From JACKHA01 sp041401985 (GTDB taxonomy: Bacteria; Planctomycetota; Phycisphaerae; Phycisphaerales; UBA1924): 64,000 nucleotides of DNA. The notes under the pieces were generated by a model. The model saw only the letters and a list, made by a program, of their open reading frames with translations, made no database searches and had not been told where the DNA came from. Position numbers and translations under genes: made by a program. Where the stretch lies: assembly GCA_041401985.1 (NCBI GenBank), contig JAWKTE010000007.1, positions 134,833-198,832 on the forward strand, read 5' to 3'. Shown piece by piece: positions 41,684 to 51,256 of this stretch (positions within the stretch are counted from its first letter, which is position 1; each line of letters begins with the position of its first letter).

Positions 41684-44600
41684 GTGCTCCAGGACCAGTC
41701 CATCGCCGACCTCTACCCGCTGCTCGATGAGTGCACGCTCGCCGACGCGGCCAGGCTGCGCCGACGCCTCCGCAATCTCACGGGGGGACGCGGGCGCGGC
41801 GGGCGGCGGGATGGGCGAGCCGATCGGCGCGGTGATGGGCGCGGCAGTCGCGACGGAGGGGATCGGCGAGGCGGGTCGGCCCGATCCGATCGCTCGGCGT
41901 TCCCGGATGGCCCGGTGCGAGGCGTCGCCGCCCCCGATCCGCGCGACATCGAGCAACTTCGCTTCGACATCGACCTGGCCCGCGAGCGGCTCACCCGTCG
42001 GCGCGAGCGCTTGCCGCGGCCCTCGTTCGAGATGGACCTGCCCATCATCGCCCGGCGCGAGGAGATCGAGGCAGCCATCCGCGAGCACCAGGTCATCGTG
42101 CTGTGCGGCGAGACCGGCTCGGGCAAGTCGACGCAGTTGCCCAAGATGTGCCTGAGCGCGGGGCGCGGCGTGCGCGGGATGATCGGGCACACCCAGCCGC
42201 GGCGGATCGCGGCCCGGTCGGTCGCGGCCCGCCTGGCGGACGAGCTGCACACCAGCGTCGGGCGTGAGGTGGGCTTCAAGGTCCGCTTCGGGGACCGCAC
42301 CGGCGAGGACACGTTCATCAAGGTGATGACCGACGGCATCCTGCTGGCCGAGACGCAGGGCGACCGCCTGCTCGAGCAGTACGACACGCTGATCATCGAC
42401 GAGGCCCATGAGCGTTCGCTGAACATCGACTTCCTGCTGGGGTATCTCCGGACGCTGCTGGAGCGCCGGCGCGATCTGAAGGTCATCGTCACGTCGGCGA
42501 CGATCGACCCGGAGCGGTTCAGCCGGCACTTCGGCTCGGGCGGCGTGGGCGCGCCGATCATCGAGGTCTCGGGGCGGACGTACCCGGTCGAGGTGCGGTA
42601 CCGCCCGCTGGTGGTGGCCGAGGGCGAGCACGCCGGCGAGCCGACCTCGTTCATGGGCGATCCCGGCGACGCGGAGCGAGACCTCGAGACGGGCGTGCTG
42701 GACGCGATCGACGAACTGGCCGACGAGGGCTCGGGCGATGTGCTGGTGTTCCTGCCGGGCGAGCGGGAGATCCGCGAGATCGCCGAGGCGTTGCGCAAGC
42801 ACCATCCCCCGCAGACCGAGATCCTTCCGCTGTTCGCGCGTCTGTCGGCCGAGGAGCAGGAGCGGGTCTTCAAGCCGCACCCGTACCGGCGGATCGTGCT
42901 CGCGACCAACGTCGCCGAGACGTCGCTGACCGTGCCGGGCATCCGGTACGTGGTGGATTCCGGGCTGGCCCGCATCAGCCGGTACTCGGCCCGGACGAAG
43001 GTGCTGGGGCTGCCGATCGAGGCGATCAGCCAGGCGTCGGCGGCCCAGCGGTCGGGGCGGTGCGGGCGTGTGGCCGCGGGCGTGGCGATCCGGTTGTACT
43101 CGGAGGAGGACTTCGCCAAGCGCCCTGCGTTCACCGAGCCGGAAATCCTGCGGACGAACCTGGCGGGCGCGATCCTGCAGATGAAGGCCCTTCGTCTGGG
43201 CGAGCCGGAGCGGTTCCCGTTCGTCGAGGCGCCCGAGGCCAGGCGTCTCAAAGACGGGTACGAGACGCTGCACGAGCTCGGGGCGATCGACGAGCAGGGC
43301 GTGCTGACGATCCTCGGCGAGCGCCTGTCGCGCCTGCCCGTGGACCCGCGGATCGGGCGGATGGTGCTGGCGGGGGCGGACGAGAAGTGCCTGGATGACC
43401 TGCTCATCATCGCGGCCGCGCTGTCGATCCAGGACCCGCGCGACCGCCCGCTGGACCGGCGCGAGGCGGCGGACCAGGCCCACCGGCGCTTCGAGGACCC
43501 GGCGTCGGACTTCGTGACGTTCCTGAACATCTGGCAGGAGTACCACGAGCAGTCGCGCCACCTGTCGCGCCGGAAACTGGTGGCGTGGTGCAAGGCGGCG
43601 TTCCTGTCGTTCGTGCGGATGCGCGAGTGGCACGAGACGCACAACCAGTTGCGGGCACTGGTGAAGCAGATCGGGGTGCAGGGAGCCCCGAGCGCGGGCC
43701 CGGGCCGGCGGGGCGAGCGACGCGGCAGCCCGCGCCGTGCCGAACAACCGGAGTCGTCAACAACCCCCGTGCCCGAGTTGCGGGGCGGGAACGAATCGGC
43801 CGACGCGCACGAACGCCCCGAGGCCCGCGCCACCAACTCTCTCACGCCCAGCCACCGCGACGCGATCCACCGCGCCCTGCTCACCGGCCTGCTCTCCAGC
43901 GTCGGCAAGAAGGGCGAGCAGCACGAGTACGAGGCGCCGCGCCAGGCCTCGTTCGCGGTTCATCCGGCCAGCGTGCTGTTCAAGCACTCGCCGGGGTGGG
44001 TGATGGCGGCGGAGGTGGTGCAGACGACGCGCCGGTACGCGCGGATCGTTGCGCCCGTCGAGCCGGGTTGGATCGAGCGGGCCGCGGGGCACCTGGTGCG
44101 CCGGACATACTCCGAGGCCCACTGGGACTCGCGACGCCAGAATGTCCTCGCGTTCGAGAAGGTGCTGCTGTTCGGGCTGGAGGTCATCGCCGGGCGGGCG
44201 GTGTCGTTCGGGCCGATCGATCCGGTGGCGGCCCGGGAGGTCTTCATCCGCCACGCGCTGGTCGAGGGCGATCTGAGGCCGCGCCCGCGGTTCCTGGACC
44301 GGAACCTGGCGCTGGAAGAGGAGGTCCGCACGCTCGAGGCCAAGGCCCGCCGGCGCGATCTGCTGGCCGACGCCGCGGCCAAGGAGGCGTTCTACCACGC
44401 CCGCGTGCCCGAGGGCGTCTTCAACCAGGCGACGTTCGACCGGTGGTTCAAGCGGGCCGGGCACGAGCAGCCCAGGCTGCTGGACATGAGGGTCGAGGAC
44501 CTGCTGCTGGCGTCGGCCGATCGCCCCGCGCGAGATCTGTACCCCGACGAACTGGACGTGGACGGCACGCCGCTGGCGGTGAAGTACCGCTACGAGCCGG

Positions 44601-46003
44601 GCACGAGCGGCGACGGTCTGACGCTGCGGGTGCCGCTGGAACTGCTCGGCAAGGTGAGCGAGCAGAGGGCCGAGTGGCTGGTGCCGGGGCTGCTGGAGGA
44701 GAAGGTCGTCGAACTGGTGCGACTGCTGCCGAAGGAGACACGCCGCGTGCTGGGGCCGGCGCCGGGGTTCGCGACCGAGTTCGTGCGCGCGTCGCATGCG
44801 CGGGGCGACACGCTGGTCGAGGCGCTGTCGCGTTTCGCCGAGCGGCGCTTCGGCGTGCGGATCGGTGCCGACCAGTGGCGGATCGGCGAGTTGCCCGAGC
44901 ACCTGCGGATGAACTTCCAGGTGGTGGGCAAGGGGGGCAAGGCGCTCAAGGAGAGCCGTCGCCTCGGGGAGATCAAGACCGCGCTGCGGATCAGCAACGT
45001 GCGGTTCCTGGACCTGGGCGATGCGCGCTACACCGGCAGCGGGTACCGCGACTGGGAGTTCGGCGACCTGCCCGCGTTCGTCGAGGCCACCCGCGCGGGC
45101 GTGGTCGTGCGTGGGTACCCGGCGGTCGTGGACGAGGGAGAGACCGCGGGCGTGCGCCTGTGCGACACCGAGGCCGCGGGCGGGATGCTCATGCGGGCCG
45201 GGCTGCGACGCCTGTACATGCTGGTGGCCAATGAGGACATCCGGCGTCTGAAGAAGGACTTCCCGCCGATGGAGAAGGTCGCGGCCATGCACGCGAGCCT
45301 CGTGCACGCGACGGGGGCCGCGGGCGGGAGGGCCGGTACGACCGGGTCTAAGGGCTCGGGGCTGCTGGACGAGGTGATCGAACTGATCGCGGACCGGGCG
45401 TTCTTCGGAGCCTCCACCGGGGCGGGCGGGAGCGGGGCGACGAACCCGACGAGCATCCGCACGCGTGCGCGGTTCGATGCGGCCGTCGTCGCGGCCATCG
45501 ATCGGCTGTACCAGGCCGCCGAGGACGTGCCGGCGCTGGTCGTTCGGATCCTCGAGGCCCACCACGCAGCCGCGCTGCGTCTGGAGCAAGCGGCCCCCGG
45601 CGGCAAGGCCCCGGCGGGGTGGGAGGCGAGCCTGGATGACGTGCGGGCCCAGGTGGGGGCGCTGGTGTCGCCGGGGTTTCTGCTGCGGACGCCGGAGCGG
45701 TGGCTGCGCCACGTGCCGCGGTACCTGGCGGGCGTGCAGCGACGCCTGGATCGCTTGCGCGCCGGCGGCGAGGCGGGCGTGAAGAAGGACCGCGAGTTGA
45801 TGGGCCTGCTGGGGCCGTGGATCCGCAAGTACGTGGAGCGGGCCAAGGCCCTGGCCGAGCGTGGCACGGTCGACCCGGAACTGGAGACGTTCCGGTGGAT
45901 GATCGAGGAGTATCGGGTCTCGCTCTTCGCGCAGGACCTCGGGACGTCCGGGCCGGTGTCACCCAAGCGGCTGGAGGGGCAGTTCGAGAAGGTGCGGGTG
46001 TAG
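41684..46003 (+). CDS. hrpA: HrpA-like DEAH-box ATP-dependent RNA helicase
   Basis: A 1439-residue DEAH/RHA helicase. Walker A is GETGSGKSTQ (about 142), the DEAH box is IIDEAHERSLN (about 239), motif III is TSATID, and motif VI is QRSGRCGRV. The helicase-associated and OB-type domains and the HrpA-specific DUF3418 C-terminus follow. HrpA unwinds mRNA structures and helps rescue collided or stalled ribosomes. It is longer than E. coli HrpA (about 1300) because of an N-terminal Gly/Arg/Asp-rich tail (residues 33-65) and low-complexity inserts near residues 668-720 and 1200-1255. The start is GTG at 41684. The 268-nt region upstream holds nothing recognisable. A good terminator overlaps the stop. 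Confidence 0.92.
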   Translation: MLQDQSIADLYPLLDECTLADAARLRRRLRNLTGGRGRGGRRDGRADRRGDGRGSRDGGDRRGGSARSDRSAFPDGPVRGVAAPDPRDIEQLRFDIDLARERLTRRRERLPRPSFEMDLPIIARREEIEAAIREHQVIVLCGETGSGKSTQLPKMCLSAGRGVRGMIGHTQPRRIAARSVAARLADELHTSVGREVGFKVRFGDRTGEDTFIKVMTDGILLAETQGDRLLEQYDTLIIDEAHERSLNIDFLLGYLRTLLERRRDLKVIVTSATIDPERFSRHFGSGGVGAPIIEVSGRTYPVEVRYRPLVVAEGEHAGEPTSFMGDPGDAERDLETGVLDAIDELADEGSGDVLVFLPGEREIREIAEALRKHHPPQTEILPLFARLSAEEQERVFKPHPYRRIVLATNVAETSLTVPGIRYVVDSGLARISRYSARTKVLGLPIEAISQASAAQRSGRCGRVAAGVAIRLYSEEDFAKRPAFTEPEILRTNLAGAILQMKALRLGEPERFPFVEAPEARRLKDGYETLHELGAIDEQGVLTILGERLSRLPVDPRIGRMVLAGADEKCLDDLLIIAAALSIQDPRDRPLDRREAADQAHRRFEDPASDFVTFLNIWQEYHEQSRHLSRRKLVAWCKAAFLSFVRMREWHETHNQLRALVKQIGVQGAPSAGPGRRGERRGSPRRAEQPESSTTPVPELRGGNESADAHERPEARATNSLTPSHRDAIHRALLTGLLSSVGKKGEQHEYEAPRQASFAVHPASVLFKHSPGWVMAAEVVQTTRRYARIVAPVEPGWIERAAGHLVRRTYSEAHWDSRRQNVLAFEKVLLFGLEVIAGRAVSFGPIDPVAAREVFIRHALVEGDLRPRPRFLDRNLALEEEVRTLEAKARRRDLLADAAAKEAFYHARVPEGVFNQATFDRWFKRAGHEQPRLLDMRVEDLLLASADRPARDLYPDELDVDGTPLAVKYRYEPGTSGDGLTLRVPLELLGKVSEQRAEWLVPGLLEEKVVELVRLLPKETRRVLGPAPGFATEFVRASHARGDTLVEALSRFAERRFGVRIGADQWRIGELPEHLRMNFQVVGKGGKALKESRRLGEIKTALRISNVRFLDLGDARYTGSGYRDWEFGDLPAFVEATRAGVVVRGYPAVVDEGETAGVRLCDTEAAGGMLMRAGLRRLYMLVANEDIRRLKKDFPPMEKVAAMHASLVHATGAAGGRAGTTGSKGSGLLDEVIELIADRAFFGASTGAGGSGATNPTSIRTRARFDAAVVAAIDRLYQAAEDVPALVVRILEAHHAAALRLEQAAPGGKAPAGWEASLDDVRAQVGALVSPGFLLRTPERWLRHVPRYLAGVQRRLDRLRAGGEAGVKKDRELMGLLGPWIRKYVERAKALAERGTVDPELETFRWMIEEYRVSLFAQDLGTSGPVSPKRLEGQFEKVRV

Positions 46004-46031
46004 GGGCGACGTGCTGAGCGCCCCCGTTTTT
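46003..46031 (+). terminator. Rho-independent terminator of hrpA
   Basis: GGGGCG / CGCCCC stem (it begins in the stop codon), a 10-nt loop, then CGTTTTT. Confidence 0.7.
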
Positions 46032-46058
46032 CGCGGGTGTGGAGTGCGCCGGCGCACG

Positions 46059-46904
46059 CTAATCCCGCAGGCTCCGCCCCGTCAGGTCCAGGAACACCGA
46101 CTCGAGGTTCGGCGACTCAAGACGCACAGGGTGCTCCAGCCCGCCCTCGAGCAGGCGGGCGATCTCGCGGACCGGGTCGGCGGTCTCGACGCGGCGTTGG
46201 CCCTCGGGGTCCTCGATAACCACAAACGTCTTGCCGCCGTGGGACTTCACGAGCGACGCCACGCTGCCCAGGGCCAGCACGCGCCCGTGGTCGATGATGG
46301 CCACGCGGTCGCAGATGCGCTGGGCCTCTTCCATGTAATGGGTCGAGTAGATCACGGTCTTGCCCGCGCCTTTGAGCGTGCGGACGAGCTCGAGGATCGC
46401 GTGGCGCGACTGCGGGTCGACGCCGGCGGTCGGCTCGTCGAGCAGCACGAGCGGCGGGTCGTGCACGATGGCCGCGGCCAGGTTCAGGCGGCGCTTCATC
46501 CCGCCCGAGAAGCCCTTGACGCGGTGGTGCTGGCGGTCGCGGAGCGTGACCAGGTCGAGCAGTTCATCCGCGCGGCGTGCGGCGTCGGCGCGGGGCATGG
46601 CGAACAGGCTGGCGAAGAACAAGAGGTTCTCGCGGGCCGAGAGGTCGTCGTACAAGGCGATCGCCTGCGGGGCCAGGCCCAGACGCCGGCGGACCGCCGC
46701 AGAGGTGGGGGCGCCCGCGCCGGCGATGTCCACGCTCCCGGCATCCGGCGGCAGCAGGCCGGTGGCGATCGACATCGTCGTGGTCTTGCCCGCGCCATTG
46801 GGACCGAGCAGGCCCAGGACCTCGCCCGCGGCGACTTCGAGGCTCAGCCCGTCCACCGCGACGGTGGGGCCGAAGGCCTTTCGGATCTCGTGGAGGCGGA
46901 GCAT
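46059..46904 (-). CDS. ABC-2-type transporter ATP-binding protein
   Basis: A 281-residue ATPase: Walker A GLLGPNGAGKTTT, signature FSGGMKRRLN (variant of LSGGQ), Walker B LVLLDEPTAGVDP, and H-loop YSTHYMEE. The C-terminal tail (VETADPVREIARLLEGG, LESVFLDLTGRSLRD) is typical of the DrrA/NodI/CcmA group that works with ABC-2 permeases in lipid, polysaccharide or drug export. No permease gene is adjacent, so its partner must lie elsewhere. ATG at 46904 is preferred over 46937; TACGCT lies 7 nt upstream. It is divergent from kdsA, with 59 nt between starts. Confidence 0.88.
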   Translation of the reverse strand: MLRLHEIRKAFGPTVAVDGLSLEVAAGEVLGLLGPNGAGKTTTMSIATGLLPPDAGSVDIAGAGAPTSAAVRRRLGLAPQAIALYDDLSARENLLFFASLFAMPRADAARRADELLDLVTLRDRQHHRVKGFSGGMKRRLNLAAAIVHDPPLVLLDEPTAGVDPQSRHAILELVRTLKGAGKTVIYSTHYMEEAQRICDRVAIIDHGRVLALGSVASLVKSHGGKTFVVIEDPEGQRRVETADPVREIARLLEGGLEHPVRLESPNLESVFLDLTGRSLRD

Positions 46905-46911
46905 GGACCCG

Positions 46912-46917
46912 AGCGTA
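46912..46917 (-). promoter_or_regulatory. -10-like box TACGCT before the ABC ATPase gene
   Basis: TACGCT ends 7 nt before the ATG at 46904. The same hexamer occurs in the same role for the divergent kdsA. Confidence 0.4.
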
Positions 46918-46952
46918 GCCGAGCGGGCGAGCGGCACGCACCCGCGAGCCGC

Positions 46953-46958
46953 TACGCT
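46953..46958 (+). promoter_or_regulatory. -10-like box TACGCT before kdsA
   Basis: TACGCT ends 5 nt before the kdsA ATG at 46964, with no ribosome-binding sequence. Confidence 0.4.
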
Positions 46959-46963
46959 TGGCG

Positions 46964-47803
46964 ATGGCTCGATTCTGCACCGTCGGCCCCGTGACCATCG
47001 GCCCCGCCCAGCCGCTGGCGATCATCGCCGGGCCGTGCGTGCTCGAGTCGCTCGAACTCGGGCTGGACGTGGCCCGGTCGGTGCACGCGGCGTGCTCGGC
47101 GGCGAACCTGCCGTACATCTTCAAGGCCTCGTTCGACAAGGCGAACCGTTCGTCGATCGCATCCGCCCGCGGGCCGGGGCTGGAGCAGGGGCTGGCGTGG
47201 CTCCGCGAGATCGCCCGCCGCACCGGGCTGCCGACGACCACGGACATCCACGAGGCGTCGCAGGCCGGGGCGGTGGCCGAGGCGGTGGACCTGATCCAGA
47301 TCCCGGCGTTCCTGTGCCGCCAGACGGACCTGCTGGAAGCAGCGGGGGGGGCCGCGGCCACGCACGGGAAGGCGGTGAACGTCAAGAAGGGCCAGTTCCT
47401 TTCGCCGGGCGAGATGGCGGGGCCGGTGCGGAAACTGGGTGAGGCGGGCTGCAGCAACGTCATGCTGACCGAGCGCGGCACGACGTTCGGGTACCACAGG
47501 CTCGTCAACGACTTCATCGGCCTGGGCGACCTGATGTCGCTCAAGTCGCCCGACGGCCCGCCGCCCGTGTGCTTCGACGTGACCCACTCGACCCAGACGC
47601 CCGGCACCGGCGAGCAGACCGGCGGACGCCCCGACCGCGCCCCGCTGCTGGCCCGGGCGGCGGTCGCGGCCGGTGTGCACGCGCTGTTCATCGAGTGCCA
47701 CCCGGAGCCGTCCAAAGCCATGTCGGACGCGGCGACGCAACTCCCGCTGGCGGCGATGGGGGGGCTCATCGAAACGGTGGCGAGGATCCGCGCGGCGATG
47801 TGA
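46964..47803 (+). CDS. kdsA: KDO-8-phosphate synthase (3-deoxy-8-phosphooctulonate synthase)
   Basis: A 279-residue protein of the KdsA family: IIAGPCVLESLELGLDVARS at the N-terminus, FKASFDKANRSS, TTTDIHEASQAGAVAEAVDL, the metal/PEP region VKKGQFLSPGEM and CHPEPSKAMSD near the end. It condenses phosphoenolpyruvate with arabinose-5-phosphate, the first committed step to KDO, which WaaA (26925) later adds to lipid A. Asn rather than Cys at the metal-ligand position (KAVNVKKGQ) points to the metal-independent type; this is read from the motif only. It starts with an apparently leaderless ATG. Confidence 0.93.
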   Translation: MARFCTVGPVTIGPAQPLAIIAGPCVLESLELGLDVARSVHAACSAANLPYIFKASFDKANRSSIASARGPGLEQGLAWLREIARRTGLPTTTDIHEASQAGAVAEAVDLIQIPAFLCRQTDLLEAAGGAAATHGKAVNVKKGQFLSPGEMAGPVRKLGEAGCSNVMLTERGTTFGYHRLVNDFIGLGDLMSLKSPDGPPPVCFDVTHSTQTPGTGEQTGGRPDRAPLLARAAVAAGVHALFIECHPEPSKAMSDAATQLPLAAMGGLIETVARIRAAM

Positions 47804-47830
47804 GGAACGCGCGATCGTTGCAATTCGGAC

Positions 47831-47857
47831 GCGAGCCGGGGCGTCCCCGCCCCGGTT
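47831..47857 (+). repeat. Repeat family A, copy 2
   Basis: Starts GCGAGCCGGGGCGTCCCCGC. It forms an inverted pair with copy 3; the 26-nt arms are identical and 41 nt apart, downstream of kdsA. Confidence 0.85.
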
Positions 47858-47897
47858 CAACGACCGACAGCGTTGTGCTCGACGAGGCGCGTGGGGG

Positions 47898-47923
47898 ACC
47901 GGGGCGGGGACGCCCCGGCTCGC
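47898..47923 (-). repeat. Repeat family A, copy 3 (inverted)
   Basis: An exact reverse complement of copy 2 over 26 nt. Together they could fold into a very stable stem at the 3' side of kdsA. Confidence 0.85.
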
Positions 47924-47940
47924 GATGGGTTGCACCGCGC

Positions 47941-47979
47941 AGAATGAAACGAGGGCGGGACCGTTCGGTCCCGCCCTCG
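47941..47979 (-). terminator. Terminator of the large metalloprotease gene
   Basis: A 13-bp perfect stem (CGAGGGCGGGACC / GGTCCCGCCCTCG, loop GTTC) 29 nt after the stop at 48008. On the minus strand it is followed by TTTCATTCT. Confidence 0.65.
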
Positions 47980-48007
47980 CGGTGGTCAACGTCGGCTGTC
48001 GCGTCGA

Positions 48008-51000
48008 TCAGCGCCGCGGCGTGGCGGTCTGCCCGTCGCGGAAGAACGGCAGCATGATCACGCCGCCGCTGCTGATGTCGTTGGTGTTGTAGATGTACGT
48101 CGCCTCGAGGGCCCGCTCGATGCGGCTGGAGGCGTCGGCCAGGTGCGCGCTGGTGTACGGATCGAGCCGCCCGCCGTTCTGCATCGCACGCCCCATCCGC
48201 TCGTGCAGGCGACGCAGTTCGGCGGTCGCCAGCGTGCGGACCGGCTCGGCCGCGGCCCCGGTCATCTTGCCGGGCATCGACAGTTCGATGATCCGCCCGA
48301 GGTGCTCGGTCTGCAGGTTCCGGCGGAGGCTGGAGATCATGGGCTGGCGTGCGGTGTAGTTCTCGCCGGCGCGGGCCCCGAGTTCCGACCAGACCTCGTC
48401 GGACACGCCCGAGAGCAGTTCGGGCAGCGTGAGCATGTCCTGGTCGGCCGGGACGCGGTACTCGTTGTCGAAGACGCGCTGCAGCGTCGTCGGGTTCATG
48501 AGCATGGTCAGCGTCGAGGCCTGCATGCCCAGGATGGTGTCGTGCACGGGATACGGCACGTCCTGGAAGATGGTGGCGAAGCCGCCCTCGTCCCACCACT
48601 TGTCCATGCCCATGTACTGCAGCAGTTCGGGCGTGAGGCCGTATGACTCGTCGCGGAAGGCCTGCTCGAGGATGAAGGCCAGGGCGGCCCGCTGGCGATC
48701 GGCCTCGACGGGCACGACGGGCGGACGCCCGTTGGCGTCGCCCCGCTTGTCGCGGTGGTTGTACGCCCCGCCGATCCACTGGGCCATCATGTTGATGGCC
48801 GACATCTGCTGGCTGAGCGTGATCTGGTAGCCGGTCCGGGCCCGGGACCACGAGTCGCCGTCCTCGACGAACCCGTCGAGCAGCTGCCCGCGGTGGAACT
48901 CGGCCAGGCGGATCTTCTCGTGGGCGTACTCGAGCGGATCGGACGAGAGGTCCCACTGGCGGGCCGTGGGGTCGGAGCCCCAGGTGTCCTCGTCGGTGGC
49001 GTAGGCGAGCATGGGGTCGGCGCAGCGGGAGGCGACCGCGGCGGGATCACCGAACCCGTAGCCGTACTCGATCACCCACATGTCGTAGGGGCCGATGTTG
49101 ATCGGGCCATAGTCGCCCTGGCGGTCGCCGGACTCCATGCGGATGTTCCAGCCGTTGTAGTCCATGACCGAGCCGCCCCAGGTCGTGGTGCCGGCCATGG
49201 CCTCGGAGTTGATCTCGTCGATCGAGTAGATCGTCGAGCCCTTGAAGTTGTGGCGCAGGCCGATCGTGTGCCCGACCTCGTGGGCCGTCAGGTCGGCGAT
49301 CTGCGGGCCGACGAACGACTCGGGGATGCCGTCGAGCATGTCCTGGCGTCGCGTCGGCTGCGCGGGGGTCGAGGCAGCGGCCGCACCCTCCGCACCCTCG
49401 CCCTCGTCGTCGCCCTCATCGGCGGCAGCGGTCTGGGCCGCGGCTGCGGTGAGCAGCGCCCGCACCTTCTCCTGAACCTCCGGCGGGAGCATCTCGACCA
49501 CGCGCGGGTTGTTGCGGTAGTACTCCAGGATCTCCGGCGGGATCGTCGGCTCCTCGGGGTCGCCCCCAGCGGCCTGGGCGGCCAGCGCCGCGTCGGCCCC
49601 GTGGGTCAAGACGTCCAGGTGCAGACGCATCGTCGCCATGTTCAGCATCGCGCCCTGCCCGGCCAGGCACATGCCGTTGACCTGCGACACGCGACCGCCA
49701 AGCCCGTCGAACGGCTCGTCGCCGATGACGTTGGTCGAGACGTTGCCCGCCGGGTGCCCGCCGTAGCGGAGCACGCCGCGCGTGCGGAGAGCCGCGGCCA
49801 CGTCGGCCCGCTCCGAGGGATCGGCCAGGCGGACGCGCGGGTCCCACGCGGGGTTCTCCTCGAGCCACGCGAGCGTCTGCGGGCTCATGCCGCGCGTCGC
49901 GACCTCCGGCAGGATGTCGTTGACCATGCGGTAGTACGAGCGGATGAACCCGTCGGTGAGAACCACGTCGGCGTCGAGGATCTGGCCGGTCATGGGGTTG
50001 ACGCGGCTCGGGCCGATCGCGGTGCCCTGGCCGTTGGCCAGCCAGCGAATAAAGTTGTACCGCACGTCCTCAGGATCGAGGTCCATGTACGCCCCGGTCG
50101 TCTGGTCCTGCTGGCGCACCTCGATGGCCCCGACGATGCCGACGGCCTCGAACGCCTGGTTCCAGTACTCGATCCCCTGGCGGACCCAGCGACGGTACCG
50201 GATCGGAACCGTGTGCTCGATGTAGAACACGATGGGCTCGCGCGGCGGGCTGAGGGCCAGACGCGGGTCGGCCTTCTCAAGACGCCACCGGTTGATGTAC
50301 CGCACGAACGTGTCCTCGGGATTCATCTGCCCGAGATCGGTGTACCCGGTGGTGAAGTACCCGACGCGCTCGTCGGCGACGCGGGGCTGGTAGCCGTTGT
50401 TGTTGGGGATCAGGCTGATGGAGTAGTGGAACGTCGTCAGCACGCCGCCGCCGGCGGGCATCTCGAACGCGAGTTCGACGTTCTGCGGGAACGCCTTGGT
50501 CTTGGCGATGCGGGCCAGATCGCTGCGGGCCCCGTAGGCCCCGAAGAACTGCCCGACGTTGCCCGCCAGGAACGAGTCGCCGTCGATGACCGGCCCGCCG
50601 CTGGGCCCGGTGCCCAGGATGGGCACGTCGAGCAGCACGCGGTCGGTGAAGAGGCGCTGGGTGCTCGAGCGGCTCTCGGCGTCGCCGGTCGAGCGGATGT
50701 TCAGCGTCGGCTGCACGAGCATGAGGCGGTTGTTCAGGCGCTTCCAGTAGACGTAGTAGTCCGCGACCTGCAGGCCCGCGTACGCGTCGCCCGACGACAG
50801 CGTGACCGCCAGGAAGTGCCTCTGCGAGGCGTAGCCCGCGGGCAGTTCCAGCAGCATCTGGTTGTCGCGCTCGCGGACCCACACGCCGTAGAACGACTGC
50901 CCGTCGGTCCCGGAGCGGACCTGCGTGAAGCCCTCGGACAGTTGCGGCCACGGAGTGCCGCTGTCGTCCCCGCCGCCCCCGCCGCCGCGCGCGGCCATCA

Positions 51001-51256
51001 TGGCCTGCAGGGCGGCGGCGTTGAACGACTGCTCGTTCGGAGCCTCGGGGATCGCGCTGGCGGGCTGAGCCACACCCTCGGCGTTCTGGGCGCCGCCCGC
51101 GGGCTGGTCCTGCGCGATCGCCGGGGCCGACGACAGCATCGCCAGCACACCCGCGGTCCCGGCCAGAGCCGCCAATGCCGCCCCGCCCCGAGTCCCAAGC
51201 CGCAGCCCCGTCCGACGGGACGCCACCGAACGCTCGCTCCGCTTCTCAAACGACAT
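48008..51256 (-). CDS. Large exported zinc metalloprotease (DUF5117/DUF4953 type)
   Basis: A 1082-residue protein with a signal peptide (ALAALAGTAGVLAMLSSAPA). The family's central region includes YFTTGYTDLGQMNPEDTFVR and FYIEHTVPIRYRRWVRQGIE. The zinc site is HEVGHTIGLRHNF (about residues 659-671), an HExxHxxxxxH metzincin-like motif, followed by SVMDYN (Met-turn). Members are secreted zinc-dependent metalloproteases of unknown substrate. An Asp/Glu/Ala-rich insert precedes the zinc site. AGGAG lies 8 nt before the ATG at 51256. The 434-nt region upstream of it has no gene. Confidence 0.88.
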   Translation of the reverse strand: MSFEKRSERSVASRRTGLRLGTRGGAALAALAGTAGVLAMLSSAPAIAQDQPAGGAQNAEGVAQPASAIPEAPNEQSFNAAALQAMMAARGGGGGGDDSGTPWPQLSEGFTQVRSGTDGQSFYGVWVRERDNQMLLELPAGYASQRHFLAVTLSSGDAYAGLQVADYYVYWKRLNNRLMLVQPTLNIRSTGDAESRSSTQRLFTDRVLLDVPILGTGPSGGPVIDGDSFLAGNVGQFFGAYGARSDLARIAKTKAFPQNVELAFEMPAGGGVLTTFHYSISLIPNNNGYQPRVADERVGYFTTGYTDLGQMNPEDTFVRYINRWRLEKADPRLALSPPREPIVFYIEHTVPIRYRRWVRQGIEYWNQAFEAVGIVGAIEVRQQDQTTGAYMDLDPEDVRYNFIRWLANGQGTAIGPSRVNPMTGQILDADVVLTDGFIRSYYRMVNDILPEVATRGMSPQTLAWLEENPAWDPRVRLADPSERADVAAALRTRGVLRYGGHPAGNVSTNVIGDEPFDGLGGRVSQVNGMCLAGQGAMLNMATMRLHLDVLTHGADAALAAQAAGGDPEEPTIPPEILEYYRNNPRVVEMLPPEVQEKVRALLTAAAAQTAAADEGDDEGEGAEGAAAASTPAQPTRRQDMLDGIPESFVGPQIADLTAHEVGHTIGLRHNFKGSTIYSIDEINSEAMAGTTTWGGSVMDYNGWNIRMESGDRQGDYGPINIGPYDMWVIEYGYGFGDPAAVASRCADPMLAYATDEDTWGSDPTARQWDLSSDPLEYAHEKIRLAEFHRGQLLDGFVEDGDSWSRARTGYQITLSQQMSAINMMAQWIGGAYNHRDKRGDANGRPPVVPVEADRQRAALAFILEQAFRDESYGLTPELLQYMGMDKWWDEGGFATIFQDVPYPVHDTILGMQASTLTMLMNPTTLQRVFDNEYRVPADQDMLTLPELLSGVSDEVWSELGARAGENYTARQPMISSLRRNLQTEHLGRIIELSMPGKMTGAAAEPVRTLATAELRRLHERMGRAMQNGGRLDPYTSAHLADASSRIERALEATYIYNTNDISSGGVIMLPFFRDGQTATPRR

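Noticed and set aside
46059..46937. Complete ABC exporter operon
   Set aside because: Only the ATPase is present; the neighbours are hrpA and kdsA, and no permease lies on either side.
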